Shown in pieces: positions 33,565 through 41,963 of a stretch of DNA of 64,000 nucleotides. Position 1 is the first letter of the stretch. Each line of letters starts with the position of its first letter. The stretch comes from JAJDOD01 sp050299835 (GTDB taxonomy: Bacteria > Pseudomonadota > Alphaproteobacteria > Rhodobacterales > Rhodobacteraceae), in contig JBNKWP010000012.1 of assembly GCA_050299835.1 (NCBI GenBank), positions 36,496 through 100,495 of the forward strand, in the 5' to 3' direction. Position numbers and translations under genes: made by a program. A model generated the notes under the pieces. It saw nothing but the letters and a program-made list of their open reading frames with translations. It made no database searches and was not told the origin of the DNA.

Positions 33565-34268
33565 TATGCGGTCTCCTTCTTGCGCACGGTGCGCTGCTCG
33601 ATCCGTTTCTCATGCTCGCCCTGGATCAGGCGATGCACGTAGATGCCGGGCAGGTGGATGTGGTCGGGTTCAAGCGAACCGGTCGGCACGATCTCCTCCA
33701 CCTCCATGATGCAGACCTTGCCGCACATGGCAGCCGGCGGATTGAAGTTGCGGGCGGTCTTGCGGAAAATGCAGTTGCCGGTCTCATCCGCCTTCCAGGC
33801 CTTGACGATGGAGATATCCGCGAAAATCCCGCGTTCCAGCACATAGGTTTGGCCGTCGAAATCCTTCAGTTCCTTGCCCTCGGCCACCTGTGTGCCGACG
33901 CCGGTCTTGGTGTAGAAGCCGGGAATGCCGCAACCGCCCGCGCGCATACGCTCGGCGAGAGTTCCCTGGGGGTTGAATTCGATCTCAAGCTCACCCGACA
34001 GATACTGCCGCATGAACTCGTCATTCTCGCCCACATAAGATGACATCATCTTCTTGATCTGCCGCGTGTCCAGCAGCTTGCCAAGGCCGAACCCATCGAC
34101 GCCCGCATTGTTGGAGGCCACGGTCAGACCCTTCACGCCGCTTGCCACGATTGCGTCGATCAAAAGTTCGGGGATGCCACAGAGGCCGAACCCGCCTGCC
34201 GCGATCAGCATGTCATCGTGGAGGAGGCCGTCGAGGGCCTCGGTTGCGTTGGCGTAGATCTTCTTCAT
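33564..34268 (-). CDS. scoA: 3-oxoacid CoA-transferase subunit A
   Basis: A 234-residue subunit starting MKKIYANATEALDG at ATG 34268, with AGGGAG seven bases upstream. It carries the CoA-binding glycine pattern IAAGGFGLCGIPELLIDAI, the SNNAGVDGFGLGKLL block and the GGCGIPGFYTKTGVGT motif of family I CoA-transferases. It forms the active enzyme with subunit B encoded directly downstream. Confidence 0.94.
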   Translation of the reverse strand: MKKIYANATEALDGLLHDDMLIAAGGFGLCGIPELLIDAIVASGVKGLTVASNNAGVDGFGLGKLLDTRQIKKMMSSYVGENDEFMRQYLSGELEIEFNPQGTLAERMRAGGCGIPGFYTKTGVGTQVAEGKELKDFDGQTYVLERGIFADISIVKAWKADETGNCIFRKTARNFNPPAAMCGKVCIMEVEEIVPTGSLEPDHIHLPGIYVHRLIQGEHEKRIEQRTVRKKETA

Positions 34269-34345
34269 GCGCACACTCCCTAATCCGTGGAAGGGTTGTG
34301 CCTAGGGTCCGCGGAGGAGTCAATTGCTGCAGCGCGGCGTTGCCC

Positions 34346-34783
34346 TCATTCAGAAGCTCTTGCGTCGGACACCGACATGGCCTGACCGATTTTGGCGATC
34401 GCCATGCCCGGAATGAGCATGAGTCCAAGTTTCATGAGCGCCGCAGAAGAAAACAGCAAGCTCGCGCGCCCTGCCTCCAGCACTTGAGAGAGCCAGAACC
34501 CAAAAAAGCAGCCCGATATGCCAAGTCCTATCAAAATGACCCTGCGTCCCCTGGATCGAGGGGGTACGGTCACATTTGAATTCGCCGGACCTTCCCAGCG
34601 AAGAACTTTACCTGTCAGCACAAAGCCAGCCGAGGCAGCAAGTGCCATTGCTGCGCCAATCAGGCCCGCAATGGTAAACCAACCCGAAGCATCCCTCATG
34701 GCGGTTCCAATCACCACTGAAGAGATCGCTACGGGGAGTATCAGAATCGCAGCGAAATAGCTGAGAGCGCCAATAAGATTCAT
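34346..34783 (-). CDS. Small four-span membrane protein of unknown function
   Basis: A 145-residue protein with about four hydrophobic segments (for example YFAAILILPVAISSVVIG, IAGLIGAAMALAASAGFVL, ILIGLGISGCFFGFWL and SSAALMKLGLMLIPGMAI). I do not recognise a family. Its base composition looks lower in GC than the flanking topA and scoAB genes, which suggests a recently gained or fast-evolving gene. It stands alone between the two, on the same strand. Confidence 0.6.
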   Translation of the reverse strand: MNLIGALSYFAAILILPVAISSVVIGTAMRDASGWFTIAGLIGAAMALAASAGFVLTGKVLRWEGPANSNVTVPPRSRGRRVILIGLGISGCFFGFWLSQVLEAGRASLLFSSAALMKLGLMLIPGMAIAKIGQAMSVSDARASE

Positions 34784-34837
34784 AAAAACGAGCTAGAAGT
34801 CGATTTCGTTCTCAATAAGGCGGCCTGAAATCCGGTT

Positions 34838-37372
34838 TCAACTCGCCTTCTTCTTCCGCCGCGTGCCTTTCTTGGCCTCGCGTTCTTCGATCAGCTGCAC
34901 GGCCTGTTCTATGGTCACGGCATCGGGTTCGGTGTTGTCGGGCAAGGTCGCGTTGACCTTCTCCCACTTCACGTAAGGCCCGTATTTGCCGTCCATGATC
35001 GCCACCGCGCCGCCGCGGTCGGGATGTTCGCCTAAGTCTCTCAGCGTCTTTGCCTGCCGACCCCGTCCGCGCGAGGCTTTCTTCTCGTCGATCAGCTGGA
35101 CGGCGCGGTTCATGCCGACCTCCCAGACCTCCTCGATGGATTCCAGGTTGGCATTGGTCCCGCCCTTGAAAGACGTGTTTTCGGCGTGTTTCAGATACGG
35201 CCCGTAGCGCCCGATATTGGCCCAGATATTCACGCCATCTTCAGGATGCTGGCCGATCAGGCGCGGCAGTTGCAGAAGCTTCACCGCCTGCTCCAGCGTC
35301 AGTTCCGCAGGGTCCCATCCCTCCGGCACGCTCTGGCGCGGGGGTTTCTTGTTCTCTTCGGTCACCTCGCCGCGCTGGGCGTAGGGGCCGAACCGGCCCT
35401 TGTGGACCCAGATATTGTCGCCGTCATCCTGACCCAGAAGTTTGCCCTCGGGCGGGATGCCGCTTTCGGGTTCCGCGCCCGGAGGACCGAAAGCGCGGGT
35501 ATAGCGGCATTCGGGATAGTTCGAACAGCCGATGAACGCCCCGCCCGAGCGCGCGGTGCGCATCGACAACCGGCCCTCGCCGCAGTTGGGGCAAAGGCGC
35601 GGATCACCGCCGTCTTCCGTGGGCGGGAAGAGGTGGGGTTCAAGCACCTCGTTGATCTTGTCGAGCACGTCGGTGATGCGCAGCTCGGCGGTATCTTCCA
35701 CCGCCGCCTTGAAGTCGCGCCAGAACCGGCCCAGCACGTCCTGCCATTCGCGTTCGCCATTGGTGATGTCGTCGAGTTCCGATTCCAGCTTGGCGGTGAA
35801 GTCGTAGCCCACGTAACGGCGGAAATATTCGACAAGGAAAACCGTCACCAGCCGCCCTTTGTCTTCGGGGAACAGCCGGTTCTTCTCCTTCCGCACATAG
35901 CCGCGATCCTGGATCGTGGTCACGATGGAGGCATAGGTGGAGGGCCGGCCGATGCCGATTTCCTCCATCTTCTTGACCAGCGTCGCCTCGGTATAGCGCG
36001 GCGGGGGCTGGGTGAAATGCTGCTCCGGCGTCACTGTCTCTTTCTTCGCGGGCTCGCCTTCCATGATCTGCGGCAGGACCTTGTCGTCATCGTCCACCAC
36101 GTCATCGCGGCCTTCCTCGTACACACGCAGGAACCCGTCGAAAGTGATGACCTGACCGGTGGCGCGAAGCTCGACCTGGCCGTCGCCACTGGCGATATCG
36201 ACCGTTGTGCGTTCAAGGCTGGCACTGGCCATCTGGCTGGCCAGAGTGCGTTTCCAGATCAGGTCGTAGAGCTTGCGCTGATCGGGGTCGGAGAGTTTCA
36301 GACTGGCGGTGTCGGCGGCCATGTCGGTCGGCCGGATACACTCATGCGCTTCCTGCGCGTTCTTGGCCTTGTTCTTGTAGACGCGCGGCTCCTTCGGAAC
36401 ATAGCTCGCGTCGTAACGATCCTTGATCGCCTCCCGCGCCGCCGTTACCGCTTCCGGCGCCATGTCGATGCCGTCGGTCCGCATATAGGTAATGTGCCCG
36501 GCCTCGTAGAGCCGCTGGGCCAGTTGCATGGTCTGACGCGCGCCGAATCCATATTTCCGGCTGGCTTCCTGCTGGAGCGTCGAAGTCATGAAAGGCGGCG
36601 AAGGATTGCGGGTGCCCGGTTTCGCCTCCACCGACTTGATCTTAAGGTCGCGGCTGTTGATGGCGCTGACGGCCATCTCTGCGGCGGTCTCGTTCGGGAT
36701 ATCGAACTTGTCGAGCTTCTTGCCGCCCAGAACGGTCAGCCGTGCTTCATAGCTTTGTCCGCGCGGGGTCGCGAGAACCGCCTTCACAGTCCAGTATTCC
36801 TGCGCGTTGAAGGCTTCGATCTCCATCTCGCGCTCGACAATGATGCGAAGCGCGACCGACTGGACGCGACCGGCCGAACGCGATCCCGGCAGTTTCCGCC
36901 AGAGCACCGGGGAAAGGTTGAAGCCCACAAGGTAATCCAGCGCACGGCGGGCCAGATAGGCCTCCACCAGATCGCGGTCCACATCGCGCGGGTTCTGCAT
37001 CGCCTCGGTGACGGCGCTCTTGGTGATCGCATTGAAGACGACGCGGGAGACTGGCGTGTCGGCCTTGATGGCCTTGCGGTTCCGCAGCGTCTCTTCCAGG
37101 TGCCAGGAAATCGCCTCACCCTCGCGGTCGGGGTCGGTGGCGAGGATCAGTGCGGGGTCGTCTTTCAGCGCATCGGCAATCGCCTTGATGTGCTTTTTCG
37201 AATCGCTCGCCACTTCCCATTTCATCTCGAACCCGTGCTCGGGATCGACCGATCCGTCCTTCGGCGGCAGGTCGCGGACATGCCCGTAAGACGCAAGAAC
37301 CGTGTAATCGGAGCCGAGATATTTGTTGATCGTCTTGGCCTTGGCCGGGGACTCGACAACGACAACGGGCAT
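34838..37372 (-). CDS. topA: DNA topoisomerase I
   Basis: An 844-residue type IA topoisomerase starting MPVVVVESPAKAKTINKYLG at ATG 37372 with GAAAGG six bases upstream. The TOPRIM domain has ATDPDREGEAISWHLEE near residue 80; the active-site tyrosine is in HITYMRTDG near residue 300. A four-cysteine zinc ribbon (CPNCGEGRL, CSNYPEC) is near residue 600, then repeated TopA C-terminal modules and a lysine-rich tail (KKGTRRKKKAS). It relaxes negative supercoils by cutting and rejoining one DNA strand. Located directly after dprA, a common arrangement in Rhodobacteraceae. Confidence 0.97.
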   Translation of the reverse strand: MPVVVVESPAKAKTINKYLGSDYTVLASYGHVRDLPPKDGSVDPEHGFEMKWEVASDSKKHIKAIADALKDDPALILATDPDREGEAISWHLEETLRNRKAIKADTPVSRVVFNAITKSAVTEAMQNPRDVDRDLVEAYLARRALDYLVGFNLSPVLWRKLPGSRSAGRVQSVALRIIVEREMEIEAFNAQEYWTVKAVLATPRGQSYEARLTVLGGKKLDKFDIPNETAAEMAVSAINSRDLKIKSVEAKPGTRNPSPPFMTSTLQQEASRKYGFGARQTMQLAQRLYEAGHITYMRTDGIDMAPEAVTAAREAIKDRYDASYVPKEPRVYKNKAKNAQEAHECIRPTDMAADTASLKLSDPDQRKLYDLIWKRTLASQMASASLERTTVDIASGDGQVELRATGQVITFDGFLRVYEEGRDDVVDDDDKVLPQIMEGEPAKKETVTPEQHFTQPPPRYTEATLVKKMEEIGIGRPSTYASIVTTIQDRGYVRKEKNRLFPEDKGRLVTVFLVEYFRRYVGYDFTAKLESELDDITNGEREWQDVLGRFWRDFKAAVEDTAELRITDVLDKINEVLEPHLFPPTEDGGDPRLCPNCGEGRLSMRTARSGGAFIGCSNYPECRYTRAFGPPGAEPESGIPPEGKLLGQDDGDNIWVHKGRFGPYAQRGEVTEENKKPPRQSVPEGWDPAELTLEQAVKLLQLPRLIGQHPEDGVNIWANIGRYGPYLKHAENTSFKGGTNANLESIEEVWEVGMNRAVQLIDEKKASRGRGRQAKTLRDLGEHPDRGGAVAIMDGKYGPYVKWEKVNATLPDNTEPDAVTIEQAVQLIEEREAKKGTRRKKKAS

Positions 37373-37492
37373 GAAAAACCTTTCGGGCAACGCGGGGGTT
37401 ATGGCGGCGGAAGATGTGGGGTCTTGGCTTCGAATGTCAATGTCGCCTGTTTCCCCCGGCGGCGAGGCCGCGCCGACCGTGGCAGTTTGGGG

Positions 37493-38626
37493 TCAGTTGG
37501 CCCGCGCGATCATGCCGCCGGGTTCGCGCCGGATCTTGCCTTCGACTTCAAGGGTCGAGATCTCCGGCGAAACCTCTGCCGCATTGGCGCGGAGGTCGCG
37601 GATAAGCTGGTCTTCCGGGATCGGGCTGGGACCAAGCCGTTCAAGGATCAGCCGGTGCAGATCGGCGGTGCGCTGGCTGAAGGCGGGTTTCTTCTCCGGT
37701 GTCTTTGCAGATCGCTCGGCGGGGCGCGGCGCGGGGCTGTTCAACGCCTCGATCACATCCCGCGCACCCCGGACCAGCGTTGCACCGTCGCGGATCAGCA
37801 TGTTGCAACCGGAGCCGCGCGGATCGAAAGGATGGCCGGGAACCGCCAACACGTCCCGCCCCTGATCGAGCGCTGTGCGCGCCGTGATCAGGCTGCCGCT
37901 TTTCGCCGCCGCCTCCACGACGATCACCGCGCGGGCCAAACCCGAGACGATGCGGTTCCGGCGCGGGAAATGCCGCGCGAAGGGCTGGGCCGACATGGCG
38001 ATCTCGCTGATGCGCAGCCCGTTCTCCTCGATCTCCTGTGCCAGCACGGTGTTCTCGGTGGGATAGATCACGTCCACCCCGCCCGCCATCACAGCGACGG
38101 TGCCGGTTTCCAGCGCGGCGGTGTGGGCGGCGGTGTCGATCCCGCGGGCAAGGCCTGAGACGACAACGAAGCCTTCCTCACCAAGCTCGCCCGCCAGCTT
38201 GCGGGCCATCCGCGTGCCGAGAGAGGAGGCGTTGCGGGCACCGACCAACGCAATCATCGGCTTTTTCAGAAGTTTCTCATCGCCAATGCACCAAAGGATC
38301 GGCGGGCAGTCGGGAATATTTGCCAGATCGCGCGGATAGGCGTCCGAACCGATCGCAATGGGCCGTGCGCCGCAATGCTTCGCGCGCTGCCACTCCTCGC
38401 GAACGGCGTCCATCGAACAGGGCTGATAGCTGGCCACCCCCGCATCCGCCGCGATCTGCGGCAAGGCGTCGAGCGCGGCCGCGGCGGACCCGTATTCGTT
38501 CATCAGTCTGTGGAAGGTGGTCACGCCGACACGGCGTGAGCGCAAGAGGCGGATCCAGTCAAGCCACTCTTCCTCTGTGAGGGGTGGGGTGAGAGGGTGG
38601 GTGGAAGGGGATAAATCCTTGGCCAT
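37493..38626 (-). CDS. dprA: DNA processing protein DprA
   Basis: A 377-residue protein starting MAKDLSPSTHPLTPP at ATG 38626. The central Rossmann-like domain has VGARNASSLGTRMARKLAGE, SGLARGIDTAAHTAA, GGVDVIYPTENTVLA and PRRNRIVSGLA, the DprA signature. A C-terminal winged-helix segment (about 310-377) is present. DprA protects incoming single-stranded DNA and loads RecA during transformation; in Rhodobacter it is needed for uptake of gene transfer agent DNA. A perfect CtrA-like box lies 44 bases upstream, in line with that role. Confidence 0.95.
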   Translation of the reverse strand: MAKDLSPSTHPLTPPLTEEEWLDWIRLLRSRRVGVTTFHRLMNEYGSAAAALDALPQIAADAGVASYQPCSMDAVREEWQRAKHCGARPIAIGSDAYPRDLANIPDCPPILWCIGDEKLLKKPMIALVGARNASSLGTRMARKLAGELGEEGFVVVSGLARGIDTAAHTAALETGTVAVMAGGVDVIYPTENTVLAQEIEENGLRISEIAMSAQPFARHFPRRNRIVSGLARAVIVVEAAAKSGSLITARTALDQGRDVLAVPGHPFDPRGSGCNMLIRDGATLVRGARDVIEALNSPAPRPAERSAKTPEKKPAFSQRTADLHRLILERLGPSPIPEDQLIRDLRANAAEVSPEISTLEVEGKIRREPGGMIARAN

Positions 38627-38669
38627 CCTGTCTCCGCCTACTTGCAAGACTGCTTATCGTCCTGTGGGG

Positions 38670-38684
38670 TTAATGACGACTTAA
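38670..38684 (-). promoter_or_regulatory. CtrA-like box upstream of dprA
   Basis: TTAA-TGACGAC-TTAAC is a perfect match to the CtrA consensus TTAA-N7-TTAA (C follows). Its near edge is 44 bases from the dprA start. In Rhodobacter capsulatus CtrA controls gene transfer agent and recipient functions, including dprA. Direct binding here is inferred. Confidence 0.6.
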
Positions 38685-38867
38685 CGCCAAAAAACTCTCG
38701 CCTCGCCAATTTCGGGGAGGCGGAGACGCCAAAGCATCAATTTCCCTAACGCTTGATAAGCATCGTTGGGATTTGCGTTAACGAAGCTTTCCGACCGCCG
38801 GTTTTTTTTGACAAATCCTCCCGCTATAAGCGCGGATTCTCATTGCTGACGCGCGACGCGCTTCCTC

Positions 38868-39341
38868 TCACAGCAACTTCTCGAATCGGATCACCTCGAA
38901 AGTGAACGGGCCATCCAGCGTCTGGACGGCCTCCGCCGAAATGCCGGTGTCGATCCAGCCCTGCCGTTCATAGAACCTGGCGGCGCGAGCATTTTCGATC
39001 ACGCAAAGCAGATGGGCGCGGCGGATGCCGTTGGCTTTCAGCCGCGCCTCTCCATCGGCGATGAGACGGGCCGCCAGCCCCGAGCCGCGCGCGTCCGGCG
39101 CGACGAAAAGCTGGTCGAGTTCGTCTTCGCGGATCGCGCAAAACCCCAGCGGCCTACCAACCTCCCCCGCCACCCTCAACCCGTCGCCGAACCCGTCCAG
39201 CCGGGTCCGGAAACTCTCCAGGGTCCGTTTGCGGGTCAATTCGGCCGGCACATGCGCCTCATGCGCCTCCATCCAACCGTCGTGCCAGAGGCGGGCAAGC
39301 GGATCGAGGTCGGGGGGCTGGGCGGGGCGTGGCTGATGCAT
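38868..39341 (-). CDS. GNAT family N-acetyltransferase
   Basis: A 157-residue acetyltransferase. The fold begins RPAQPPDLDPLARLWHDGW, the acetyl-CoA loop is APDARGSGLAARLIADGEARL (Q/R-x-x-G-x-A type), and the C-terminal NARAARFYERQGWIDTG block is typical of GNAT enzymes. The acceptor is unknown. It stands between dprA and the VPLPA-CTERM gene on the same strand, with 240 bases before dprA that contain no gene. Confidence 0.88.
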   Translation of the reverse strand: MHQPRPAQPPDLDPLARLWHDGWMEAHEAHVPAELTRKRTLESFRTRLDGFGDGLRVAGEVGRPLGFCAIREDELDQLFVAPDARGSGLAARLIADGEARLKANGIRRAHLLCVIENARAARFYERQGWIDTGISAEAVQTLDGPFTFEVIRFEKLL

Positions 39342-39395
39342 TGGCGCACAGTCGAATGGGACAGGCCGGGCGTCAAGACGCGACGGGCGGACACG

Positions 39396-39422
39396 AAAAA
39401 GGCACCTCGCGAAGAGGTGCCT
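39396..39422 (-). terminator. Terminator after the VPLPA-CTERM gene
   Basis: On the minus strand AGGCACCTC, a five-base loop, GAGGTGCCT is followed by TTTTTCG. The nine-base-pair stem lies 20 bases past the stop codon. Confidence 0.8.
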
Positions 39423-39442
39423 CCAATCTCGTTAAGGTCGGA

Positions 39443-40108
39443 TCAGGCCTTCGCGCGCTTGCGCCGAGCCATCGCGCCCAGCCCGGCGATGCCACCCATG
39501 AGCAGCAGGCTGGAGGCCGGCAGCGGAACCGAAGAGATGTCGGCTCGCAGATATTCCGGCGTATTCCACGCATTCTTGTCTGAATCCGCGGTAAAGCGAA
39601 GCTCCAAGAAATAGGACGCGCTATCCAGAATGCCCAGATCAAGGCTCAGTATCTGCTGAGTGTCATAATCCCCGGAGACCAAAGGCGACGAGATATCGTC
39701 GAGCAGGCCGGTCAGCGAATTGCCGAGAGCATCGAAGATGTTCAGGGTCTCGCGGAACCAGTCCGGGTCGTTCACGCCCAGAAGGTCCAGATCCTCGAAG
39801 ACTATGTTCAGCGTACTGGCCGATGTCGTCGAGACCACGTCGAAATAAAGGAACATCGACATCTCGGTTCCGCCATATCCGGAATCTTTCGCGACCCCGC
39901 AATCCACACCGTAGACGCAGGACCCGCCCGAGGTCAGGGGGATGAAATATTTGATCGCATCACCGCTAAGCGCCGAACGATACTCCGTATCGCCGATAGC
40001 CGAGGTGGAACCGATGGAAGAGACTGCCGTGCCGACTGTCGCGGCAAGGGCCGGGGCGCTGAACATCCCGGCGAACACAAACCCGCAAAGGGCAACACAC
40101 TTATTCAT
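39443..40108 (-). CDS. VPLPA-CTERM sorting domain secreted protein
   Basis: A 221-residue exported protein starting at ATG 40108, with signal peptide MNKCVALCGFVFAGMFSAPALA. The middle part is beta-rich with many Ser, Thr, Asp and Gly residues. The C-terminus has VPLPASSLLLMGGIAGLGA followed by a basic RRKRAKA tail: the tripartite VPLPA-CTERM signal (motif, membrane helix, basic end) handled by an exosortase (XrtD type). No exosortase is encoded in this window. The upstream region has a hairpin, a sigma-54-like site and an element shared with 52.3 kb; a clear terminator follows. Confidence 0.92.
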   Translation of the reverse strand: MNKCVALCGFVFAGMFSAPALAATVGTAVSSIGSTSAIGDTEYRSALSGDAIKYFIPLTSGGSCVYGVDCGVAKDSGYGGTEMSMFLYFDVVSTTSASTLNIVFEDLDLLGVNDPDWFRETLNIFDALGNSLTGLLDDISSPLVSGDYDTQQILSLDLGILDSASYFLELRFTADSDKNAWNTPEYLRADISSVPLPASSLLLMGGIAGLGAMARRKRAKA

Positions 40109-40170
40109 TTTCACACACCTTTCGAGCCACAAGCTCGGAAACTACACGAGGCCATAAAACATCAAATGTG

Positions 40171-40185
40171 GCAAAATTCAAGCCT
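40171..40185 (-). promoter_or_regulatory. Sigma-54-like promoter of the VPLPA-CTERM gene
   Basis: On the minus strand AGGCTTGAATTTTGC has GG and GC separated by exactly ten bases and a TTGC -12 element, as in TGGCACR-N4-TTGC. The -24 part is degenerate. Predicted transcription would start about 50 bases before the start codon. Confidence is limited because no regulator is seen. Confidence 0.35.
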
Positions 40186-40231
40186 GATTGCGGGAACGAT
40201 TTGTTTCCATCCTGAAATAGGCATTGAATTT
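40174..40231. repeat. Long hairpin upstream of the VPLPA-CTERM gene
   Basis: AAATTCAAGCCT (40174-40185) pairs with AGGCATTGAATTT (40219-40231) through 12 base pairs and one bulge, enclosing the shared element at 40192-40220. The outer arm overlaps the sigma-54-like site, so DNA structure or regulator binding could bear on promoter use. Confidence 0.5.
40192..40220. promoter_or_regulatory. Shared upstream element, copy A
   Basis: This 29-base element begins GGGAACGAT and ends CCTGAAATAG. It matches copy B at 52318-52349 in 26 of 29 aligned positions with a single three-base insertion. Its near edge is 84 bases from the VPLPA-CTERM start; copy B is 88 bases from the start of the SLC13 gene, in the same orientation. 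Confidence 0.6.
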
Positions 40232-40370
40232 ACTGCGTTTTTTCCTTGATCTCCGGCACGATGCGGCGGGTTCGATTTGGGCAAGAATGTGGCAGCCTCG
40301 GTGGTCCGGGACCGCAATACGCCTTCGGAGGTCTCGCACCTCTCTGCGAACAGACGTGAACTCCCGCGCC

Positions 40371-41795
40371 TTAGGCGGCGGCGCCACCCACCGTCAGACC
40401 GCCGATCAACAGCGTGGGCTGACCCACGCCGACGGGCACCCATTGCCCGGACTTGCCGCACATGCCGATGCCGGGATCAAGTGCGGGGTCATTGCCCACG
40501 GCACGGATCTGCTTCAGCGCGGTGGCCCCGTCGCCGATCAGCGTTGCACCCTTGATCGGGGCGCCGACCTTGCCGTCCTTTACCCGATAAGCCTCCGTGC
40601 AGGAGAAGACGAACTTGCCGTTGGTGATATCCACCTGGCCGCCACCGAAGCCCACGGCGTAGATGCCGTTCTTCACCTCGGCCACGATCTCCTCCGGCTT
40701 CGCATCTCCGCCCAGCATATAGGTGTTGGTCATTCGCGGCATCGGTGCATGGGCGTGGCTTTCTCGCCGCCCGTTGCCGGTGGGTTTCACGCCCATCAGC
40801 CGCGCATTCTGCCGGTCCTGCATGTAGCCGACCAGCACCCCGTCCTCGATCAGGGTGTTCTTGCCCGATGGCGTTCCTTCGTCATCGACGGTGATCGAGC
40901 CGCGCCGGTCCGGGATCGTGCCGTCATCCAGAACGGTCACGCCCTTGGCCGCGATCTGCTGGCCCATCAGACCGGCAAAGGCGGAGGTCTTCTTGCGGTT
41001 GAAATCGCCCTCCAGCCCGTGCCCGATGGCCTCGTGCAGCAGGATGCCGGGCCAGCCGGACCCAAGCGCCACGTCCATGACACCCGCCGGGGCCGGTTCT
41101 GCGGCAAGGTTGACCAGCGCGATCCTCAGTGCCTCGTCCACCATCGCCTTCCAGGCAGACGGCTCGATCAGCGGGTCAAGGCCATGCCGCCCGCCGCCGC
41201 CCGCGCCACCGGATTCGCGGCGTCCGTTCTCCTCCACGATGACAGACACGTTCAGCCGCGCCAACGGCCGCGTGTCGGTGACCATCCCGCCCTCGGGCCG
41301 CAGGATCACCACGTCCTGAAGCGAGGCTGAAAGCGTGGCGGAAACCTGCACCACGCGCGGGTCACGCTCGCGGGCATAGGCGTCGATCTCGCGCAAAGTG
41401 TCGATCTTCACCGGGAACTCTGCCCCTGCAATTGGATCTTCATCCCCGTAAAGCCTGCGATTCGTCGGCAGCGGGGCAGGGGCCATCGTGCCGCCGCCAT
41501 CGCCCACGGCGAGACGCGCGGTCTCGACCGCGCGTCTCAGAGCGGCCTCGTTGATTTCCGTCGAATGGGCATAGCCCGCCGTCTCCCCGCGCACCGCGCG
41601 AAGACCGAATCCTTCGGACGCGTTGTAGCTGGCATTGCGCACCCTTCCGTCGTCGAAAGACAGCACTTCGGCCCGCCTGCGCTCAAGAAACAGCTCGCCG
41701 TCATCGGCGCCCGCCACGGCCTCGCGCAGGCGGGCAAGGGCGGCTTCACGGTCGATCAGGGTCTCGAAGGGCCGGAACGGGGAGTGCTGGGACAT
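40371..41795 (-). CDS. tldD: Metalloprotease TldD
   Basis: A 474-residue TldD/PmbA family zinc protease. The metal site LHEAIGHGLEGD (HExxxH) is near residue 250, and the SRRAEVLSFDDGRVRN-like N-terminus and the C-terminal GNDPALDPGIGMCGKSGQ block are typical. TldD works with TldE/PmbA to cut unfolded or modified peptides. No partner gene is adjacent. It is divergent from coxB across 168 bases, the arrangement often seen beside the cox cluster in Rhodobacteraceae. Confidence 0.94.
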   Translation of the reverse strand: MSQHSPFRPFETLIDREAALARLREAVAGADDGELFLERRRAEVLSFDDGRVRNASYNASEGFGLRAVRGETAGYAHSTEINEAALRRAVETARLAVGDGGGTMAPAPLPTNRRLYGDEDPIAGAEFPVKIDTLREIDAYARERDPRVVQVSATLSASLQDVVILRPEGGMVTDTRPLARLNVSVIVEENGRRESGGAGGGGRHGLDPLIEPSAWKAMVDEALRIALVNLAAEPAPAGVMDVALGSGWPGILLHEAIGHGLEGDFNRKKTSAFAGLMGQQIAAKGVTVLDDGTIPDRRGSITVDDEGTPSGKNTLIEDGVLVGYMQDRQNARLMGVKPTGNGRRESHAHAPMPRMTNTYMLGGDAKPEEIVAEVKNGIYAVGFGGGQVDITNGKFVFSCTEAYRVKDGKVGAPIKGATLIGDGATALKQIRAVGNDPALDPGIGMCGKSGQWVPVGVGQPTLLIGGLTVGGAAA

Positions 41796-41963
41796 GAAGG
41801 GTTAAGCCTTTCCTGGGCATCATGAGCGGCTGAATGCCGCAAGAGATGCGCTTGTTCATGACACTCTAATATGGTTTTTAGCGCCGCAAGAACAACAGGC
41901 CGGTCGCATTGCCCGCATTGCCGCCGGTCGGGAACGTCATCTGGACAGAGGATAGACAGACAC

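Noticed and set aside
35186..38158. Long open frame on the plus strand opposite topA and dprA
   Set aside because: It spans two well-supported minus-strand genes; its product is rich in Arg, His and Gly with no domain, as expected for the antisense of GC-rich coding sequence.
38808..38830. TTGACA and TATAAG upstream of the GNAT gene end, looking like a plus-strand promoter
   Set aside because: The spacer is only 11 bases instead of about 17, and no plus-strand gene or RNA follows before the opposite-strand coding region.
38627..38867. Possible tRNA or small RNA in the gap between dprA and the GNAT gene
   Set aside because: No cloverleaf, T-loop sequence or terminator is visible; only the CtrA-like box can be supported.
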